Positions 1 to 11,439 are shown, numbered from the stretch's first letter. The stretch: 64,000 nucleotides of DNA from Planococcus sp. CP5-4_YE (GCF_019042655.1 NZ_JAHPZO010000006.1:156366-220365); one strand, 5' to 3'. The notes: generated by a model not told the origin, from the sequence alone. Made by a program: numbers and translations.

Positions 1-220
1 ATTTGCGACGCATCTGCCACGCAGATGTGGGAGCAAATCTTTTTCTGCGATGCTTGAGCAAAGCGAAAGTTGAGCAAGCGGGTTTTCTGCGATGCTCGAA
101 CTTAGTGAGAGTTGAGCACAAGGTTTTCGAAGCGGCTGAGGAGGCTTGGGCGCGAGCCACGGAAAGCGAGCGATAAGCTTCGGAACATACGTCTTCTTAC
201 CTTTCTCCACAAGCTGAGAA
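1..220. repeat. Gene-free edge with repeat fragments
   Basis: No convincing gene lies here. Two imperfect tandem copies of a 42-bp unit, each starting TTTTCTGCGATGC, occupy about 41-82 and 83-124. A GC-rich stretch at about 129-180 (GAAGCGGCTGAGG, then CGGAAAGCG) resembles part of the structured repeat inside the insertion sequence at 53064-53180. It looks like decayed intergenic repeat DNA. Confidence 0.5.
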
Positions 221-248
221 AAGCCCTGAATTCTCATTCAGGGCTTTT
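221..248 (-). terminator. Terminator of the membrane protease gene
   Basis: AAGCCCTGAA and TTCAGGGCTT form a 10-bp hairpin with T-rich flanks, directly after the stop codon of the minus-strand protease gene. It could act in both directions. Confidence 0.8.
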
Positions 249-250
249 CA

Positions 251-1702
251 CTATTCTACATTGACGATATCGGAAATATAGAAGAATCCGTAATCATCCA
301 TGACGATTGTGTAGACTTTCGTGCGCTCCTGCAGCGACCAATTGCCCTCTGCGTCCTTAAACTCGAACGCTTCTTCTGTATAGACAAGGGCATGGTCTTC
401 GTTGATTTCAATATTGGTGATATCGAGCTTGTTGAAAATATGCTCCATGTTTTTACCGGCAATCTGGTCGATATACTCGATCATGCTATTGTAGATATCG
501 CTTTGATAGACCAGCAAGTTCTGAACATAATAGAAATCTTCTTCCTGTAATGCCAATTCGTAGAATTCCTGATAGCTTACAACAAATTCAGTCAATGACT
601 CTTCCGTAAACTCATGAGTCGTGCTGTAGTCGAACTCGTAATCTTCGTCTTCGTAGTTGCTATCGAAATCATCGTAGACAGGGAAAATCTTGGCGACTGC
701 TTCACGGCTCATCGGATTTTTCGCCCATGCATCCAACTGGTCATACATCGAATAGAGCGGGATGGAGAATCCGATTGAATCCCCTTCTGGGAATAGCAAT
801 GAGTTGATGCCGATTACTTTTCCGGTTCCTGCATCGAGCAGCGGCCCGCCGCTTGAACCGGGCGCCAGTGCGGCATCAATCTGGTAAATATTTTCGTAAG
901 TGAATTCCTGGTAAAAATCACGGTCGATGCCAGTCAAATACCCCATAGACGCGGTATTTTCAAAACCGGAAGGGCTGCCAAGAGCGATAACTTCCGTTCC
1001 GACATCGGTTGCTGCCATCTCGACTTCTAAAGGTTCGATGCCAGTCAAATCATTTACTTGGATCAAAGCAATGTCGGATTCAGCTGAAATCCCGACAACG
1101 GTTCCTTCATGGTCCTGGCCATTGATATTGCGTACAATGACATCTGTGTATCCTGACACGACATGGGCGTTGGTCACGACCATGCCCGTATTCGTAAACA
1201 AGAATCCGGAACCTTGGCCGCCTTCAGCCAAAATCGTGTAGACACGTGATTGTGCCCCTTTAATGACAGCCGTCTTGTCTTTTTTCTTCGGCTCTACTTT
1301 CTCTTCTTGGTCGGAAGGGTGAGTAATATTTTCTGCTTTGGTCACTGTGCCTTCCACCGGTTCTTCAGAAGATACTTGCGTTTCCGGTTCTTCTACCGGC
1401 ATTTCTTCTTCAACTGGCTCTTCTGCTGGCTCTTCTTCCACCGGTTCTTCCTCAGGCACCTCTTCAGGCACTTCCTCCGCCGCTTCGGTGTCTTCCTGCG
1501 GCAATGCCACTTCCGGTTCTTCCTCTCCCAATAACTGGCCTAATCCAAATCCAAGCCCCAATAATACGGCCAACAACACGAGCGCATACATGAATTTATT
1601 GCGCTTCGGTTTGCGTTGCTTTCTTGTGGAAAGCGGTGCTCCGCAATTATCACAGAACTTTGCAGACTCATCATTCATCGTGCCACACTTTGTGCATTTC
1701 AT
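251..1702 (-). CDS. Membrane-anchored trypsin-like serine protease with zinc ribbon
   Basis: Protein of 483 aa. Residues 3-20 form a zinc ribbon with CxxC pairs at C3/C6 and C17/C20. A basic stretch is followed by one membrane segment (about 38-58). Residues 60-140 are a low-complexity Glu/Pro-rich linker. A trypsin-fold domain of HtrA/DegP type follows, with a catalytic triad readable as H180 (TNAHVV), D210 (ESDIALI) and S284 (PGSSGGPL). The last 120 residues are an acidic domain I do not recognise. No PDZ domain is visible, unlike classic HtrA. The zinc ribbon probably faces the cytoplasm and the protease the outside. It is transcribed alone. The substrate is unknown. Confidence 0.85.
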   Translation of the reverse strand: MKCTKCGTMNDESAKFCDNCGAPLSTRKQRKPKRNKFMYALVLLAVLLGLGFGLGQLLGEEEPEVALPQEDTEAAEEVPEEVPEEEPVEEEPAEEPVEEEMPVEEPETQVSSEEPVEGTVTKAENITHPSDQEEKVEPKKKDKTAVIKGAQSRVYTILAEGGQGSGFLFTNTGMVVTNAHVVSGYTDVIVRNINGQDHEGTVVGISAESDIALIQVNDLTGIEPLEVEMAATDVGTEVIALGSPSGFENTASMGYLTGIDRDFYQEFTYENIYQIDAALAPGSSGGPLLDAGTGKVIGINSLLFPEGDSIGFSIPLYSMYDQLDAWAKNPMSREAVAKIFPVYDDFDSNYEDEDYEFDYSTTHEFTEESLTEFVVSYQEFYELALQEEDFYYVQNLLVYQSDIYNSMIEYIDQIAGKNMEHIFNKLDITNIEINEDHALVYTEEAFEFKDAEGNWSLQERTKVYTIVMDDYGFFYISDIVNVE

Positions 1703-2070
1703 AGCTGTACCTCCTGCCGGACATAATTCATCCCCGAATTTTCTTCATTATAAACCTTAGAACGCCAAACCTCCACCTTAGGTTGCCTTTGTAATATTTT
1801 GTCCTTATTTGGTAATAAATTTCAAAATTCAGAACATGTTTTTTAGGTCTTTATATTCACTAAAACTGCTTTAACCACCTATTTTCCTGACATCATCAGA
1901 AATCGAATAAAATTACCGTCTCGTTCTTTTGGGAAATGCTTTTGAAATAAGTAGATAGGAGATTAGAACTTTCCAGTTGCAACATCTTGCTATAAAAATA
2001 ATTTCCATTAAAAAAAGCAATGCCTCAGCATCGCTTTCTACACTTGCTTCTATGGGAATTCTCGGCAAGA
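1703..2070. other. AT-rich gene-free stretch
   Basis: This 368-bp stretch between two minus-strand genes holds the upstream region of the protease gene and, at its right end, the terminator of the next gene. I see no other gene, repeat or RNA. Confidence 0.5.
2011..2036 (-). terminator. Terminator of the small exported protein gene
   Basis: AAGCAATGC and GCATCGCTT pair around a CTCA loop (one G-U), with a T-run on the minus strand. It lies 35 bp after the stop codon. Confidence 0.65.
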
Positions 2071-2439
2071 TCATCGGACGTCGATACCGGTGAGTGTCTC
2101 CTGTAGTTCCAGGGCCTCTCCGAATAACTGTGCATCCGCTTCCCCGCTTGCTTTCGCTTGTTCGTTGACACGCTGCAGCAGCTCATCCAACTGCCCCTGA
2201 ATCTCTTGATATTCGCTGATTGTCAATGTGCCTTTACTGTCTACGTGCTGTTCTAGCTGTTCCAATTCTTGTTCCACATCACTTTGCGGGCCCAAACGTT
2301 CGATCACTTCGCGGCCCGGTTCGTACTTTTTGCCGCCCAGTGAATTATCGCTTGCAAACGTCACCGGTTCGAAATGTGTCATGAATACCATCCCGAAAGC
2401 GAGTGCAGAAAGTGAAATGTTCAGAGCAGAAATCTTCAA
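2071..2439 (-). CDS. Small exported protein of unknown function
   Basis: Protein of 122 aa starting at a TTG codon, supported by AAGGAGGA at good spacing. Residues 1-29 look like a signal peptide: hydrophobic core SLSALAFGMVF and a possible cleavage near FAS. The mature part is charged and helical, with Glu/Gln-rich heptad-like segments (EQELEQLEQH, QGQLDELLQR) that could form a coiled coil. No family is recognised. It has its own terminator and no obvious operon partner. A cell-surface role is inferred only from the signal peptide. Confidence 0.6.
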   Translation of the reverse strand: MKISALNISLSALAFGMVFMTHFEPVTFASDNSLGGKKYEPGREVIERLGPQSDVEQELEQLEQHVDSKGTLTISEYQEIQGQLDELLQRVNEQAKASGEADAQLFGEALELQETLTGIDVR

Positions 2440-2571
2440 ATGATCTTCCTCCTTCGAATGGGTCTGCTTTCACTTCTAGGCTAACCGATTTTTTCATCTT
2501 CGTAACCCCTTTAGCGACAGTCTTCACTAACACTTAACAAACTTTACATTGGATTTTCAGCGCAAAGAAAA

Positions 2572-2592
2572 AAACCGCTGTATCAGCGGTTT
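2572..2592 (-). terminator. Terminator of the YuiD-like gene
   Basis: AAACCGCTG and CAGCGGTTT pair around TAT with flanking A/T runs, just after the stop codon of the minus-strand PAP2-like gene. Confidence 0.85.
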
Positions 2593-2596
2593 TTCT

Positions 2597-3130
2597 TTAT
2601 CTGTAATCTGCACGGGTCATGCGCCCGTTATAAGGCAGACGTTTTTGCTGCTCTAAATCACGTTCACGGTTCTCGATCTTAGCGGCAACGATGCCAAGCA
2701 AGGTACCGAACGCAGCTCCTGCGGCTACTTCGATCGGCTGATGGCCGAGCAATTCTTTTAACTCTTTATCGCGCTCCACGAATTCAAAGCTCGGGAACTC
2801 TCCCGAAATTTTTATAAAGCTGTCCTCGAGGTCATTGACCAACCGTGCGATTTCGCCTGTGTGGCGACGTATGCCTTGCGCATCGTACATTACGATGGCA
2901 CCGAATACGACCGCGAGTGCGGTTTCTGTATGGCGTGCGCCTTTATTAGAAGCGACGTATGCGGCAAGTGCAGATACACCTGCTGAGTGGGAACTTGGCA
3001 TGCCGCCTGTCGTAAACGCTTGCTGCCAATCCCATTTTCCTGCCACCACTTTATGCGTGACGATTTTCAATCCTTGGGCGATGCCGATCGCCCCAAGTGA
3101 TGTGATCATTCCACGGTTCATCTTTCTCAT
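2597..3130 (-). CDS. Divergent PAP2-family membrane protein (YuiD-like, DUF212)
   Basis: Protein of 177 aa. Diagnostic motifs are MPSSHSAGV near residue 45, YDAQGIRRHTG near residue 85 and ELLGHQP near residue 130, matching the DUF212 family (B. subtilis YuiD). These are relatives of phosphatidic acid phosphatase. The family is about 158 aa; here a basic C-terminal tail adds about 20. I chose the ATG giving MRKMNRG because GGAGG sits 8 nt before it; a longer reading would begin at a TTG inside that ribosome binding site. Its substrate is unknown. It is a single gene with its own terminator. Confidence 0.8.
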   Translation of the reverse strand: MRKMNRGMITSLGAIGIAQGLKIVTHKVVAGKWDWQQAFTTGGMPSSHSAGVSALAAYVASNKGARHTETALAVVFGAIVMYDAQGIRRHTGEIARLVNDLEDSFIKISGEFPSFEFVERDKELKELLGHQPIEVAAGAAFGTLLGIVAAKIENRERDLEQQKRLPYNGRMTRADYR

Positions 3131-3179
3131 CTTTTCATCCTCCAATACAGTAGCTGCTGCGGCTTATTCCGCCCGATAA

Positions 3180-3219
3180 CTTTCTTTACCCTGAAATCCC
3201 TAAAGATATGTAAAGAAAG
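3180..3219. other. Inverted repeat between YuiD-like gene and subtilase
   Basis: CTTTCTTTAC and GTAAAGAAAG are perfect 10-bp arms separated by 20 bp. The site lies after the subtilase stop codon and upstream of the YuiD-like gene, so it may be a weak terminator or an operator. Confidence 0.4.
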
Positions 3220-3264
3220 ATAGGAAATATTTTTGGAGGAAAGAGTAAAAAAACGAGCCATCGA

Positions 3265-5295
3265 TTATTTTAATTGCAGGTCGATTTCAAACTTTACATT
3301 AGGTGTAACGGCGCCTTTGCTGCCGAAAATTGTATATGCCGGATACGAGGAAACTAAGCTTTTCGTCGAAGATGGAATCGAGTTTGCGGCAGTCAATAGA
3401 ATCGGCGCGTCTGCTTTAGCTGCGAGAACCGCCCCCGCTAATGCATCGGGGAAATTTGCGCCGGTCGCGATATAGCCTTTCTGTTTGCCCATGGGCAGGC
3501 CCTGATTAATCAACTTGCCAGTCTCGAAGCGATTGGCTCCACCGTAGCGTGTGGCTCCAGGCAATTGCGCCATGACGGCATTGCTGACAGCCCCTGTGCC
3601 ACCAGTGACGATCGTTGCGCCTTTACTGGACAGCGCCGCTTTAGTTTCTGCAGGCAATGTGCCACTGCGCGTCAGCAAAATCGGGATGCCATTTTTTGCT
3701 GCGTAAGGCGATACGGAGAGAACATCCGGGAAGTTCTGGCCATTGGAGACGACTGCCCGGTCGCTCGTGATTCTTTTTGCAATCATAGCTGCTGTTTCAT
3801 AACGTGTTTTGCCGCCGATGCGATCGACTTCATTGACCAGCTGGCCCACTTGTGTTTCAACAGTTGCCGAAAGCGCCCCTTTGCTGCCGAGGAGAATGGC
3901 TTTTTCAGGCTTTAAGCGGCGGATCTCAGCGGCAGTTGCCGGATGCAGATTGTCCCCTTTTGTCAGCAAGATTGGAGCATTTTCCTGATAGGCGAGCGGC
4001 CCACCCGCTAATGCATCCGGAAAGTCATTTCCTGTCGCAATGACAACCGTTGAAGCAGAGCTCCATCCTTCTTTGGAGATGGCCACTGCTGTCTCGTAGC
4101 GCGTTGCACCGGACAAGCGGTTTGACCAATGACTGGCGTCCAAAGTCAGCGCACGGTCAATATTCAAGCGGCCGTGTCCGTAATACACGTCTTTTCCAGC
4201 AGTCCCAAGATCTTTCGCAGTCAGCATCAAGCGCCCTGCGATATCGGTATTGCTGAGTTTCGGCTCATTCGCTTTCAATAAAGCCGCAGCACCAGAAACG
4301 ATTGGCGTGGACATAGATGTTCCGTCCAATCCGCCGAATGAATCATCTGGAAAGATGGAAAAGACGCTGGAGCCCGGCGCTGCAATATCGATGGTTCTAC
4401 CGAAATTCGAAAAGTCAGAGCGCTGGTCTGCAGCATCGGTCGAAGCGACCGACATCACATTTTGATAGGCCGCCGGATAATATGGGGAGCTAATGCCGTC
4501 GTTGCCAGCTGCCGCCACGACAAGAACGTTTTTGGAATGCGCATACTGCACAGCTTCTCTTAAGAGATTTGTGTCTGAATAAGCAACCAGGCTCATATTG
4601 ATGATGTCCGCCCCACTATCTACCGCGTAGTATACGCCAGCAGCAACATCTGAGATAAAGCCATCCTCGCCATCGAACACATCGATCGGCAGGATGCTCG
4701 TCGATGGCGCCACACCTACTCCAAATAATTCATTGTTCATATTTCCCGCAATAAGCCCTGCCACATGGGTGCCGTGGATTTCTACACTGACACTGCCAGA
4801 TTTGCCGGTGATTACGTTAAAAGGGGACAAAACCCTTCCGGACAAGTCGGGATGCGTCAAGTCAAATCCGTCATCAATCACCGCCACAAGCACATCAGCT
4901 TTTCCGGTCGTCTTGTCCCAGGCAGCTTCGGAACCGATGAGCCGATGATGGTATTGATATCCTGCATAAAACGGGTCGCTCGGTATCGCGGCCAGCTCCA
5001 CACGCCCGTCGGGTTCTGCATACTCAACATCACCTTGACTAGAAAGCTCTGTGATAAACGATTCCAAACTTTGCCCTTCTGGCACTTCAAGTGTGATGAT
5101 TTGCGCGTTGCCTGTTTCCGCTGTCTCGACCTGCTGCGCGGTAGCTTTGTCTTTCAATGCGCCGTCATCTCGCAGTTTGACAATGACACGGTCCACCGGC
5201 TTTTCTGTTGCGGCCTGGGCTTGTCCAGCCGTTCCGATACCTACCAGAGAAAGGGCTAAGGTTATAGCCGCCAATGCTGTAGTTGTCTGTTTCAT
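3265..5295 (-). CDS. Secreted subtilisin-like protease with three cell-wall-binding repeats
   Basis: Protein of 676 aa, read from the ATG giving MKQTTT because GAGG sits at the right distance (a longer reading adds 11 residues). The order is: signal peptide with AQA-type cleavage near 29, inhibitor I9-like prodomain (about 35-100), S8 peptidase domain with D141 (VIDDG), H174 (HGTHVAG), oxyanion N265 (AAGND) and S327 (GTSMS), then three CWB2 repeats of about 92 aa from about residue 393. CWB2 repeats, known from B. subtilis LytC and clostridial surface proteins, bind secondary wall polymers. The enzyme is therefore expected to be exported, self-processed and held on the wall. It is transcribed alone. 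Confidence 0.92.
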   Translation of the reverse strand: MKQTTTALAAITLALSLVGIGTAGQAQAATEKPVDRVIVKLRDDGALKDKATAQQVETAETGNAQIITLEVPEGQSLESFITELSSQGDVEYAEPDGRVELAAIPSDPFYAGYQYHHRLIGSEAAWDKTTGKADVLVAVIDDGFDLTHPDLSGRVLSPFNVITGKSGSVSVEIHGTHVAGLIAGNMNNELFGVGVAPSTSILPIDVFDGEDGFISDVAAGVYYAVDSGADIINMSLVAYSDTNLLREAVQYAHSKNVLVVAAAGNDGISSPYYPAAYQNVMSVASTDAADQRSDFSNFGRTIDIAAPGSSVFSIFPDDSFGGLDGTSMSTPIVSGAAALLKANEPKLSNTDIAGRLMLTAKDLGTAGKDVYYGHGRLNIDRALTLDASHWSNRLSGATRYETAVAISKEGWSSASTVVIATGNDFPDALAGGPLAYQENAPILLTKGDNLHPATAAEIRRLKPEKAILLGSKGALSATVETQVGQLVNEVDRIGGKTRYETAAMIAKRITSDRAVVSNGQNFPDVLSVSPYAAKNGIPILLTRSGTLPAETKAALSSKGATIVTGGTGAVSNAVMAQLPGATRYGGANRFETGKLINQGLPMGKQKGYIATGANFPDALAGAVLAAKADAPILLTAANSIPSSTKSLVSSYPAYTIFGSKGAVTPNVKFEIDLQLK

Positions 5296-5501
5296 AGTCA
5301 TTCTCCTCACATCCCGTAATCTTTCCACTCTTTATTTTCTGATAATTCAAATAGTTATTCACAAAAATTATACGACCTTCCAGGACAAATGCCTAGACAA
5401 TGTAAAAATTCTTTTGAATTTAGATAAAAATGGATATTATTCTCTACCCTCTGAAACCCTCCTATTAGCACTATAGGCACAAATTTTATTATTTTAATCA
5501 A

Positions 5502-5538
5502 AAAAACAGCTTCTCGTCAAATGAATGACAAGAAGCCG
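5502..5538 (-). terminator. Terminator of glpD
   Basis: CTTCTCGTCA and TGACAAGAAG pair (one G-U) with a T-run on the minus strand, just after the glpD stop codon. Confidence 0.75.
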
Positions 5539-5554
5539 TCGAAACTGTTGATGC

Positions 5555-7228
5555 TTATTTACTTAATTCGGATTGAGGAGTCGGAATAACAGCTTCGTGG
5601 AGAAGGATTTCCAACTCTTCTACGTAACGCTCTCTCTGTTGAGTTGTCCAGTTGAAGATGCCTGCCATATAATCCGCAGCTGCTTCTTTATGGGCATGCA
5701 CCCAGTGGATATCAAAATACAACGCGCCTGTACGGCGGATGAAGAAATCGACCGGCTTGCAGACAGCTTCGGATTCGATGCCGTATTGCAGCATGGCATA
5801 GACGAGCGGATCGAGATTATGCTCGGCCACATCGGCCAATCCAGCTGTGTAATGGCGCAGAACCTGATCAACATTCGCACCGTAGCGATTGACGAGCATT
5901 TCCATTGCGTCTTCTGTGAGCCCGAATTCAGCTGCACGGTTTAAACGGTCTGCTTTAAATGCTTTAAAGCCTTTAGAACCGCCGACTTCCCCTCCGGAAA
6001 GTGCCATTTTTTTCGTTGATACTTTTTTGAAAGAAGTACCATATTCCTCTTGAAGCTGTTTAGTGACTAAGTCCATGATGCTTTCACCCATTTTACGGTA
6101 GCCGGTGAGCTTGCCGCCCGCGATTGAAATCAGGCCAGAATCCGATACGAAGATTTCGTCTTTACGGGAAATCTCGGATGGGTCTTTGCCTTCTTCGTGG
6201 ATTAACGGGCGCAATCCTGCCCAGCTCGATTCAATATCAGCAGCTGTAATCGAGACGTCCGGGAACATGAAGTTAACGGCTTCGAGAACGTAGTCACGGT
6301 CTTCCGTTGTCATCGTCGGGTGCGCAATATCTTGTTTGTACACCGTATCAGTTGTGCCGACATAAACTTTGCCTTGGCGCGGGATGGCAAATGCCATGCG
6401 GCCGTCCGGCATGTCAAAATAGATGGCTTGCTTGAGCGGGAAACGAGACTGGTCAAATACCAAGTGAATTCCTTTTGTCAGCTGCAAAGTCTTGCCTTTT
6501 TTCGATTTGTCTTCTTCGCGCAATGTATCGACCCACGGGCCTGCCGCATTGACGATTCTTTTCGCGAAAATTTCATGGATCGTGCCGTCGAGCTGATCTT
6601 CAGCTACCACGCCGACCACTTTACCGTTGTCGTACAAGAAGCCTTTTACTTTCACATAGTTCAATGCCAGCGTACCTTTTTCGACAGCTTTTTTCATGAC
6701 TTCCATCGTCAAGCGTGCATCGTCCGTTTTGTATTCAACGTAATAGCCTGCGCCTTTCAATCCGTCTTGTTTCACAAGTGGTTCGCGGCGAAGCGCTTCT
6801 TCACGCGAGAACATGCGGCGGCGTTCGCTTCTTTTGACGCCCGCTAGAAAATCGTAGACACGAAGGCCGACGTTCGTGCTGAGCGGTCCGAATGTGCCGC
6901 CTTTGTGGAACGGCAGCATCATCCATTCCGGTGTGGTTACGTGTGGCCCATTTTCGTAGACAATTTCGCGTTCTTTCCCGACTTCTGCGACCATCTTCAC
7001 TTCAAATTGTTTCAAGTAACGTAAACCGCCGTGGACGAGTTTCGTCGAACGGCTTGAAGTTCCTGCTGCAAAATCCTGCATTTCCACTACTCCGGCGCGA
7101 ACACCGCGTGCAGCTGCATCGAGTGCGATTCCAGCTCCTGTAATGCCGCCTCCGATCACTAATACATCAAGTGGCGCTTGTTTCATCTGTCCATAAGTTT
7201 CTGTGCGTTTCAGGCTTGAGAATTTCAT
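5555..7228 (-). CDS. glpD: Aerobic glycerol-3-phosphate dehydrogenase
   Basis: Protein of 557 aa, the usual length for GlpD. It oxidises glycerol-3-phosphate to dihydroxyacetone phosphate with FAD and passes electrons to the membrane quinone pool. The FAD-binding GGGITGAG is at residues 26-33. The conserved TSSRSTKLVHGGLRYL segment, GTTDT and the SIAGGKLTGYR motif are typical of the family. It is the last gene of a glpF-glpK-glpD cluster, separated from glpK by 137 bp containing its own leader hairpin (7267-7324), which points to separate control by GlpP as in B. subtilis. Confidence 0.96.
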   Translation of the reverse strand: MKFSSLKRTETYGQMKQAPLDVLVIGGGITGAGIALDAAARGVRAGVVEMQDFAAGTSSRSTKLVHGGLRYLKQFEVKMVAEVGKEREIVYENGPHVTTPEWMMLPFHKGGTFGPLSTNVGLRVYDFLAGVKRSERRRMFSREEALRREPLVKQDGLKGAGYYVEYKTDDARLTMEVMKKAVEKGTLALNYVKVKGFLYDNGKVVGVVAEDQLDGTIHEIFAKRIVNAAGPWVDTLREEDKSKKGKTLQLTKGIHLVFDQSRFPLKQAIYFDMPDGRMAFAIPRQGKVYVGTTDTVYKQDIAHPTMTTEDRDYVLEAVNFMFPDVSITAADIESSWAGLRPLIHEEGKDPSEISRKDEIFVSDSGLISIAGGKLTGYRKMGESIMDLVTKQLQEEYGTSFKKVSTKKMALSGGEVGGSKGFKAFKADRLNRAAEFGLTEDAMEMLVNRYGANVDQVLRHYTAGLADVAEHNLDPLVYAMLQYGIESEAVCKPVDFFIRRTGALYFDIHWVHAHKEAAADYMAGIFNWTTQQRERYVEELEILLHEAVIPTPQSELSK

Positions 7229-7266
7229 TCTTTACCGACTCCTTTTCCAATATATTCCATATTAAA

Positions 7267-7324
7267 AAGAGAGACCCGTACACAGCCGCAGACCTGCGTC
7301 TGCTATACTGGCATGGTCTCTCTT
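7267..7324 (-). promoter_or_regulatory. Leader terminator of glpD, candidate GlpP target
   Basis: On the minus strand AAGAGAGACC pairs with GGTCTCTCTT followed by a T-run, enclosing a smaller GCAGAC/GTCTGC hairpin. It lies 39 bp upstream of glpD. B. subtilis GlpP prevents termination at such leader hairpins when glycerol-3-phosphate is present. The assignment rests on position and structure. Confidence 0.75.
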
Positions 7325-7365
7325 CGTCTCCGGCCATTTATCCCTCGTGTGATTAACTTGTAAGT

Positions 7366-9721
<2,356 letters not shown>

Positions 9722-9832
9722 TTTCCATACACCCCTTTTTTCAGATATTCCACTTTCATCGAAACCGGTCATATGACAAGCCCGAGATTCAAGCAGGATT
9801 TCCATGTCTTATTAAGTCCCGAACACAAAAAA

Positions 9833-9882
9833 ATCCGCATCGAACGAGAGCCCAATGAACTGGGCCTTCGTCCGATGCGGAT
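9833..9882 (-). promoter_or_regulatory. Leader terminator of glpFK, candidate GlpP target
   Basis: ATCCGCATCG and CGATGCGGAT pair, continuing inward through GAGCCC/GGGC-type pairing, followed on the minus strand by a run of seven T. It sits between the promoter at 9920-9948 and glpF. This matches the GlpP-controlled leaders of Bacillus glp operons; glpP itself lies just upstream. Confidence 0.85.
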
Positions 9883-9919
9883 CTCCTATTCTCCTGCACG
9901 GTACTTAACTTGTAAAATC

Positions 9920-9948
9920 AATTTAGCAGTTTTTGAAAACGCTGTCAA
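9920..9948 (-). promoter_or_regulatory. Promoter of glpFK with overlapping cre site
   Basis: On the minus strand there is a consensus -35 TTGACA (9943-9948), a 17-bp spacer and -10 TAAATT (9920-9925). A perfect catabolite-responsive element, TGAAAACGCTGTCA (9934-9947), overlaps the -35 and spacer. CcpA binding here should block transcription in glucose. Confidence 0.85.
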
Positions 9949-9987
9949 CAATTAATCCAGGGTTATTTAGAGTAATGAAAACTAAAA

Positions 9988-10034
9988 AAATGGCACACCC
10001 TCTCCCCGAAGAGCGATAACCGAGGGATGCGCTT
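9988..10034 (-). terminator. Probable terminator of glpP
   Basis: GGCACACCCTC and GAGGGATGCGC form an imperfect stem around the CCCCGAAGAG region, with a T-run on the minus strand, just after the glpP stop codon. Confidence 0.5.
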
Positions 10035-10041
10035 TACAGAA

Positions 10042-10587
10042 TCACGTATCCCATAGTTCTGCCTGGGATGTGGAAACGGCTTCCGCCCCGCCTTGGTAGG
10101 CAAGTTCGATATCTTCCCTTGTGCGAATCAAACCGCCTGCAATGATTGGTATGCCGGTCCGTTCGTGGACTTCTTTGATAATTGACGGGATGAGCCCCGG
10201 CAATAACTCGATGTAATCTGGTTTTACTTGGTCGATCAAACTCAAATTATGTTCAAGCGCGTGGCTGTCGAGCAGGAACAATCGCTGGATCGTTGTCAAT
10301 TTATTTTTCTTCGCAAGAGCGATGACATTACTTCTTGTTGAGACGATGCCGTCCGGTTTCACTTCACGGACCAAATATTCAATACCGTAAGCGTCCGTTT
10401 TCAAGCCTTGAATCAAATCGGCATGCAAAATGACTTTCTTGCCTGCTTTCTTGGCAGCAGCGACAAGCGGCTTGAGCTGGGCGAGCCTGACTTCCAGAAA
10501 AATGATGGTTTCCTGGTCACTGGCAAGCAGCCGTTCAAATTCCTTCAGGTTGCGCATGACAGGCACTACGCCTTTTAACTTAACCAA
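10042..10587 (-). CDS. glpP: Glycerol-3-phosphate-responsive antiterminator
   Basis: Protein of 181 aa. I place the start at a TTG codon 8 nt after a strong GAGGAGG; the longer 202-aa reading from a GTG has a weaker site and would add residues not needed for the family. GlpP is a TIM-barrel-like RNA-binding protein. Features seen are GVVPVMRNLKEF at the start, ILHADLIQGLK, GIVSTRS and the C-terminal IIAGGLIRTREDI with GAEAVSTS. With glycerol-3-phosphate bound it prevents termination in glp leader RNAs; two candidate targets lie downstream in the glpFK and glpD leaders. Confidence 0.92.
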   Translation of the reverse strand: MVKLKGVVPVMRNLKEFERLLASDQETIIFLEVRLAQLKPLVAAAKKAGKKVILHADLIQGLKTDAYGIEYLVREVKPDGIVSTRSNVIALAKKNKLTTIQRLFLLDSHALEHNLSLIDQVKPDYIELLPGLIPSIIKEVHERTGIPIIAGGLIRTREDIELAYQGGAEAVSTSQAELWDT

Positions 10588-10728
10588 CAGTTTTTCCTCC
10601 TCAGTTAAAAACAATCTACGGACATTATGCGCCAGCTTTGTTTCCTGCACAACTATTTGCTCCCAGGCTTCATTTCATCGGTTAATTGCGCTAAAATGAC
10701 AGTAATCATCCAAAAGGAGTTGGCGTCC

Positions 10729-11439
10729 ATGCGGGTCAAGAAAGTACAGAATGTCTATCAACTGGCTTTTATGCCTAGAGTATTCCCGGTAAATTGTTAT
10801 TTGGTTGAAGAACAGGACAGCTTGACACTCGTCGATTGTGCTTTGGGATTCGCGGCCAGAGATATCGCTTTAGCGGCAAAAACTATCGGCAAACCGATCA
10901 AAGAAATCGCGCTGACCCATGCCCATATCGATCACGTCGGCGCACTCGATGCTTTAAAGAAACAGTTTCCAGCGGCACAAGTTTCCGTCTCGGAAAGGGA
11001 AGCGAAAATTCTCTCGGGGGATAAAAGTGCTTCACCTGAAGATGCAGGCAAACCCGTCAAAGGCGGAATCCCCAAAAATATACAGACAACGCCCGATCGT
11101 CTGCTGCAAGAAGGCAACCGGATCGGCTCACTCGAAGTCGTCCTATCCCCTGGGCATTCCCCGGGATCCATTTCCTTTTTCGATAGACGCTCAGGCTTAC
11201 TCATCGCAGGAGATGCCTTCCAAACACGTGGAGGCACCGCAGTTTCTGGCACCTTCAAGCCACTATTCCCGTTTCCAGCCATGGCGACTTGGGACAAGCG
11301 CACAGCACTCAACAGCGCTAAGAAATTGACCTTGCTGCAGCCAAGCTTTCTTGCCGTCGGTCACGGCAAGATGCTTGAACACCCGGTTCGTTTCATGGAA
11401 CAGGCCATCCGCGATGCCGAACAAAAATTAAAACCCTAG
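10729..11439 (+). CDS. Metallo-beta-lactamase fold hydrolase
   Basis: Protein of 236 aa starting at the ATG after AAAGGAG. The metal-binding signature THAHIDHVGAL (HxHxDH) is near residue 65, and later ligands are visible at SPGHSPGS, AGDAF and VGHGK. It belongs to the glyoxalase-II-like group of the superfamily, whose members hydrolyse thioesters, lactones or phosphodiesters; the substrate cannot be read from sequence. It is divergent from glpP and ends in a terminator shared with the convergent acetyltransferase gene. Confidence 0.85.
   Translation: MRVKKVQNVYQLAFMPRVFPVNCYLVEEQDSLTLVDCALGFAARDIALAAKTIGKPIKEIALTHAHIDHVGALDALKKQFPAAQVSVSEREAKILSGDKSASPEDAGKPVKGGIPKNIQTTPDRLLQEGNRIGSLEVVLSPGHSPGSISFFDRRSGLLIAGDAFQTRGGTAVSGTFKPLFPFPAMATWDKRTALNSAKKLTLLQPSFLAVGHGKMLEHPVRFMEQAIRDAEQKLKP

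Noticed and set aside
1250..1760. Plus-strand frames rich in Ser/Thr/Gly or Phe/Arg opposite the membrane protease
   Set aside because: They mirror the Glu/Pro-rich linker of the protease gene and have no ribosome site.
2345..2533. Minus-strand frame beginning MLVKTVAKG that overlaps the small exported protein gene
   Set aside because: It overlaps the start of a better-supported gene with signal peptide and ribosome site; perhaps a leader peptide, but without evidence.
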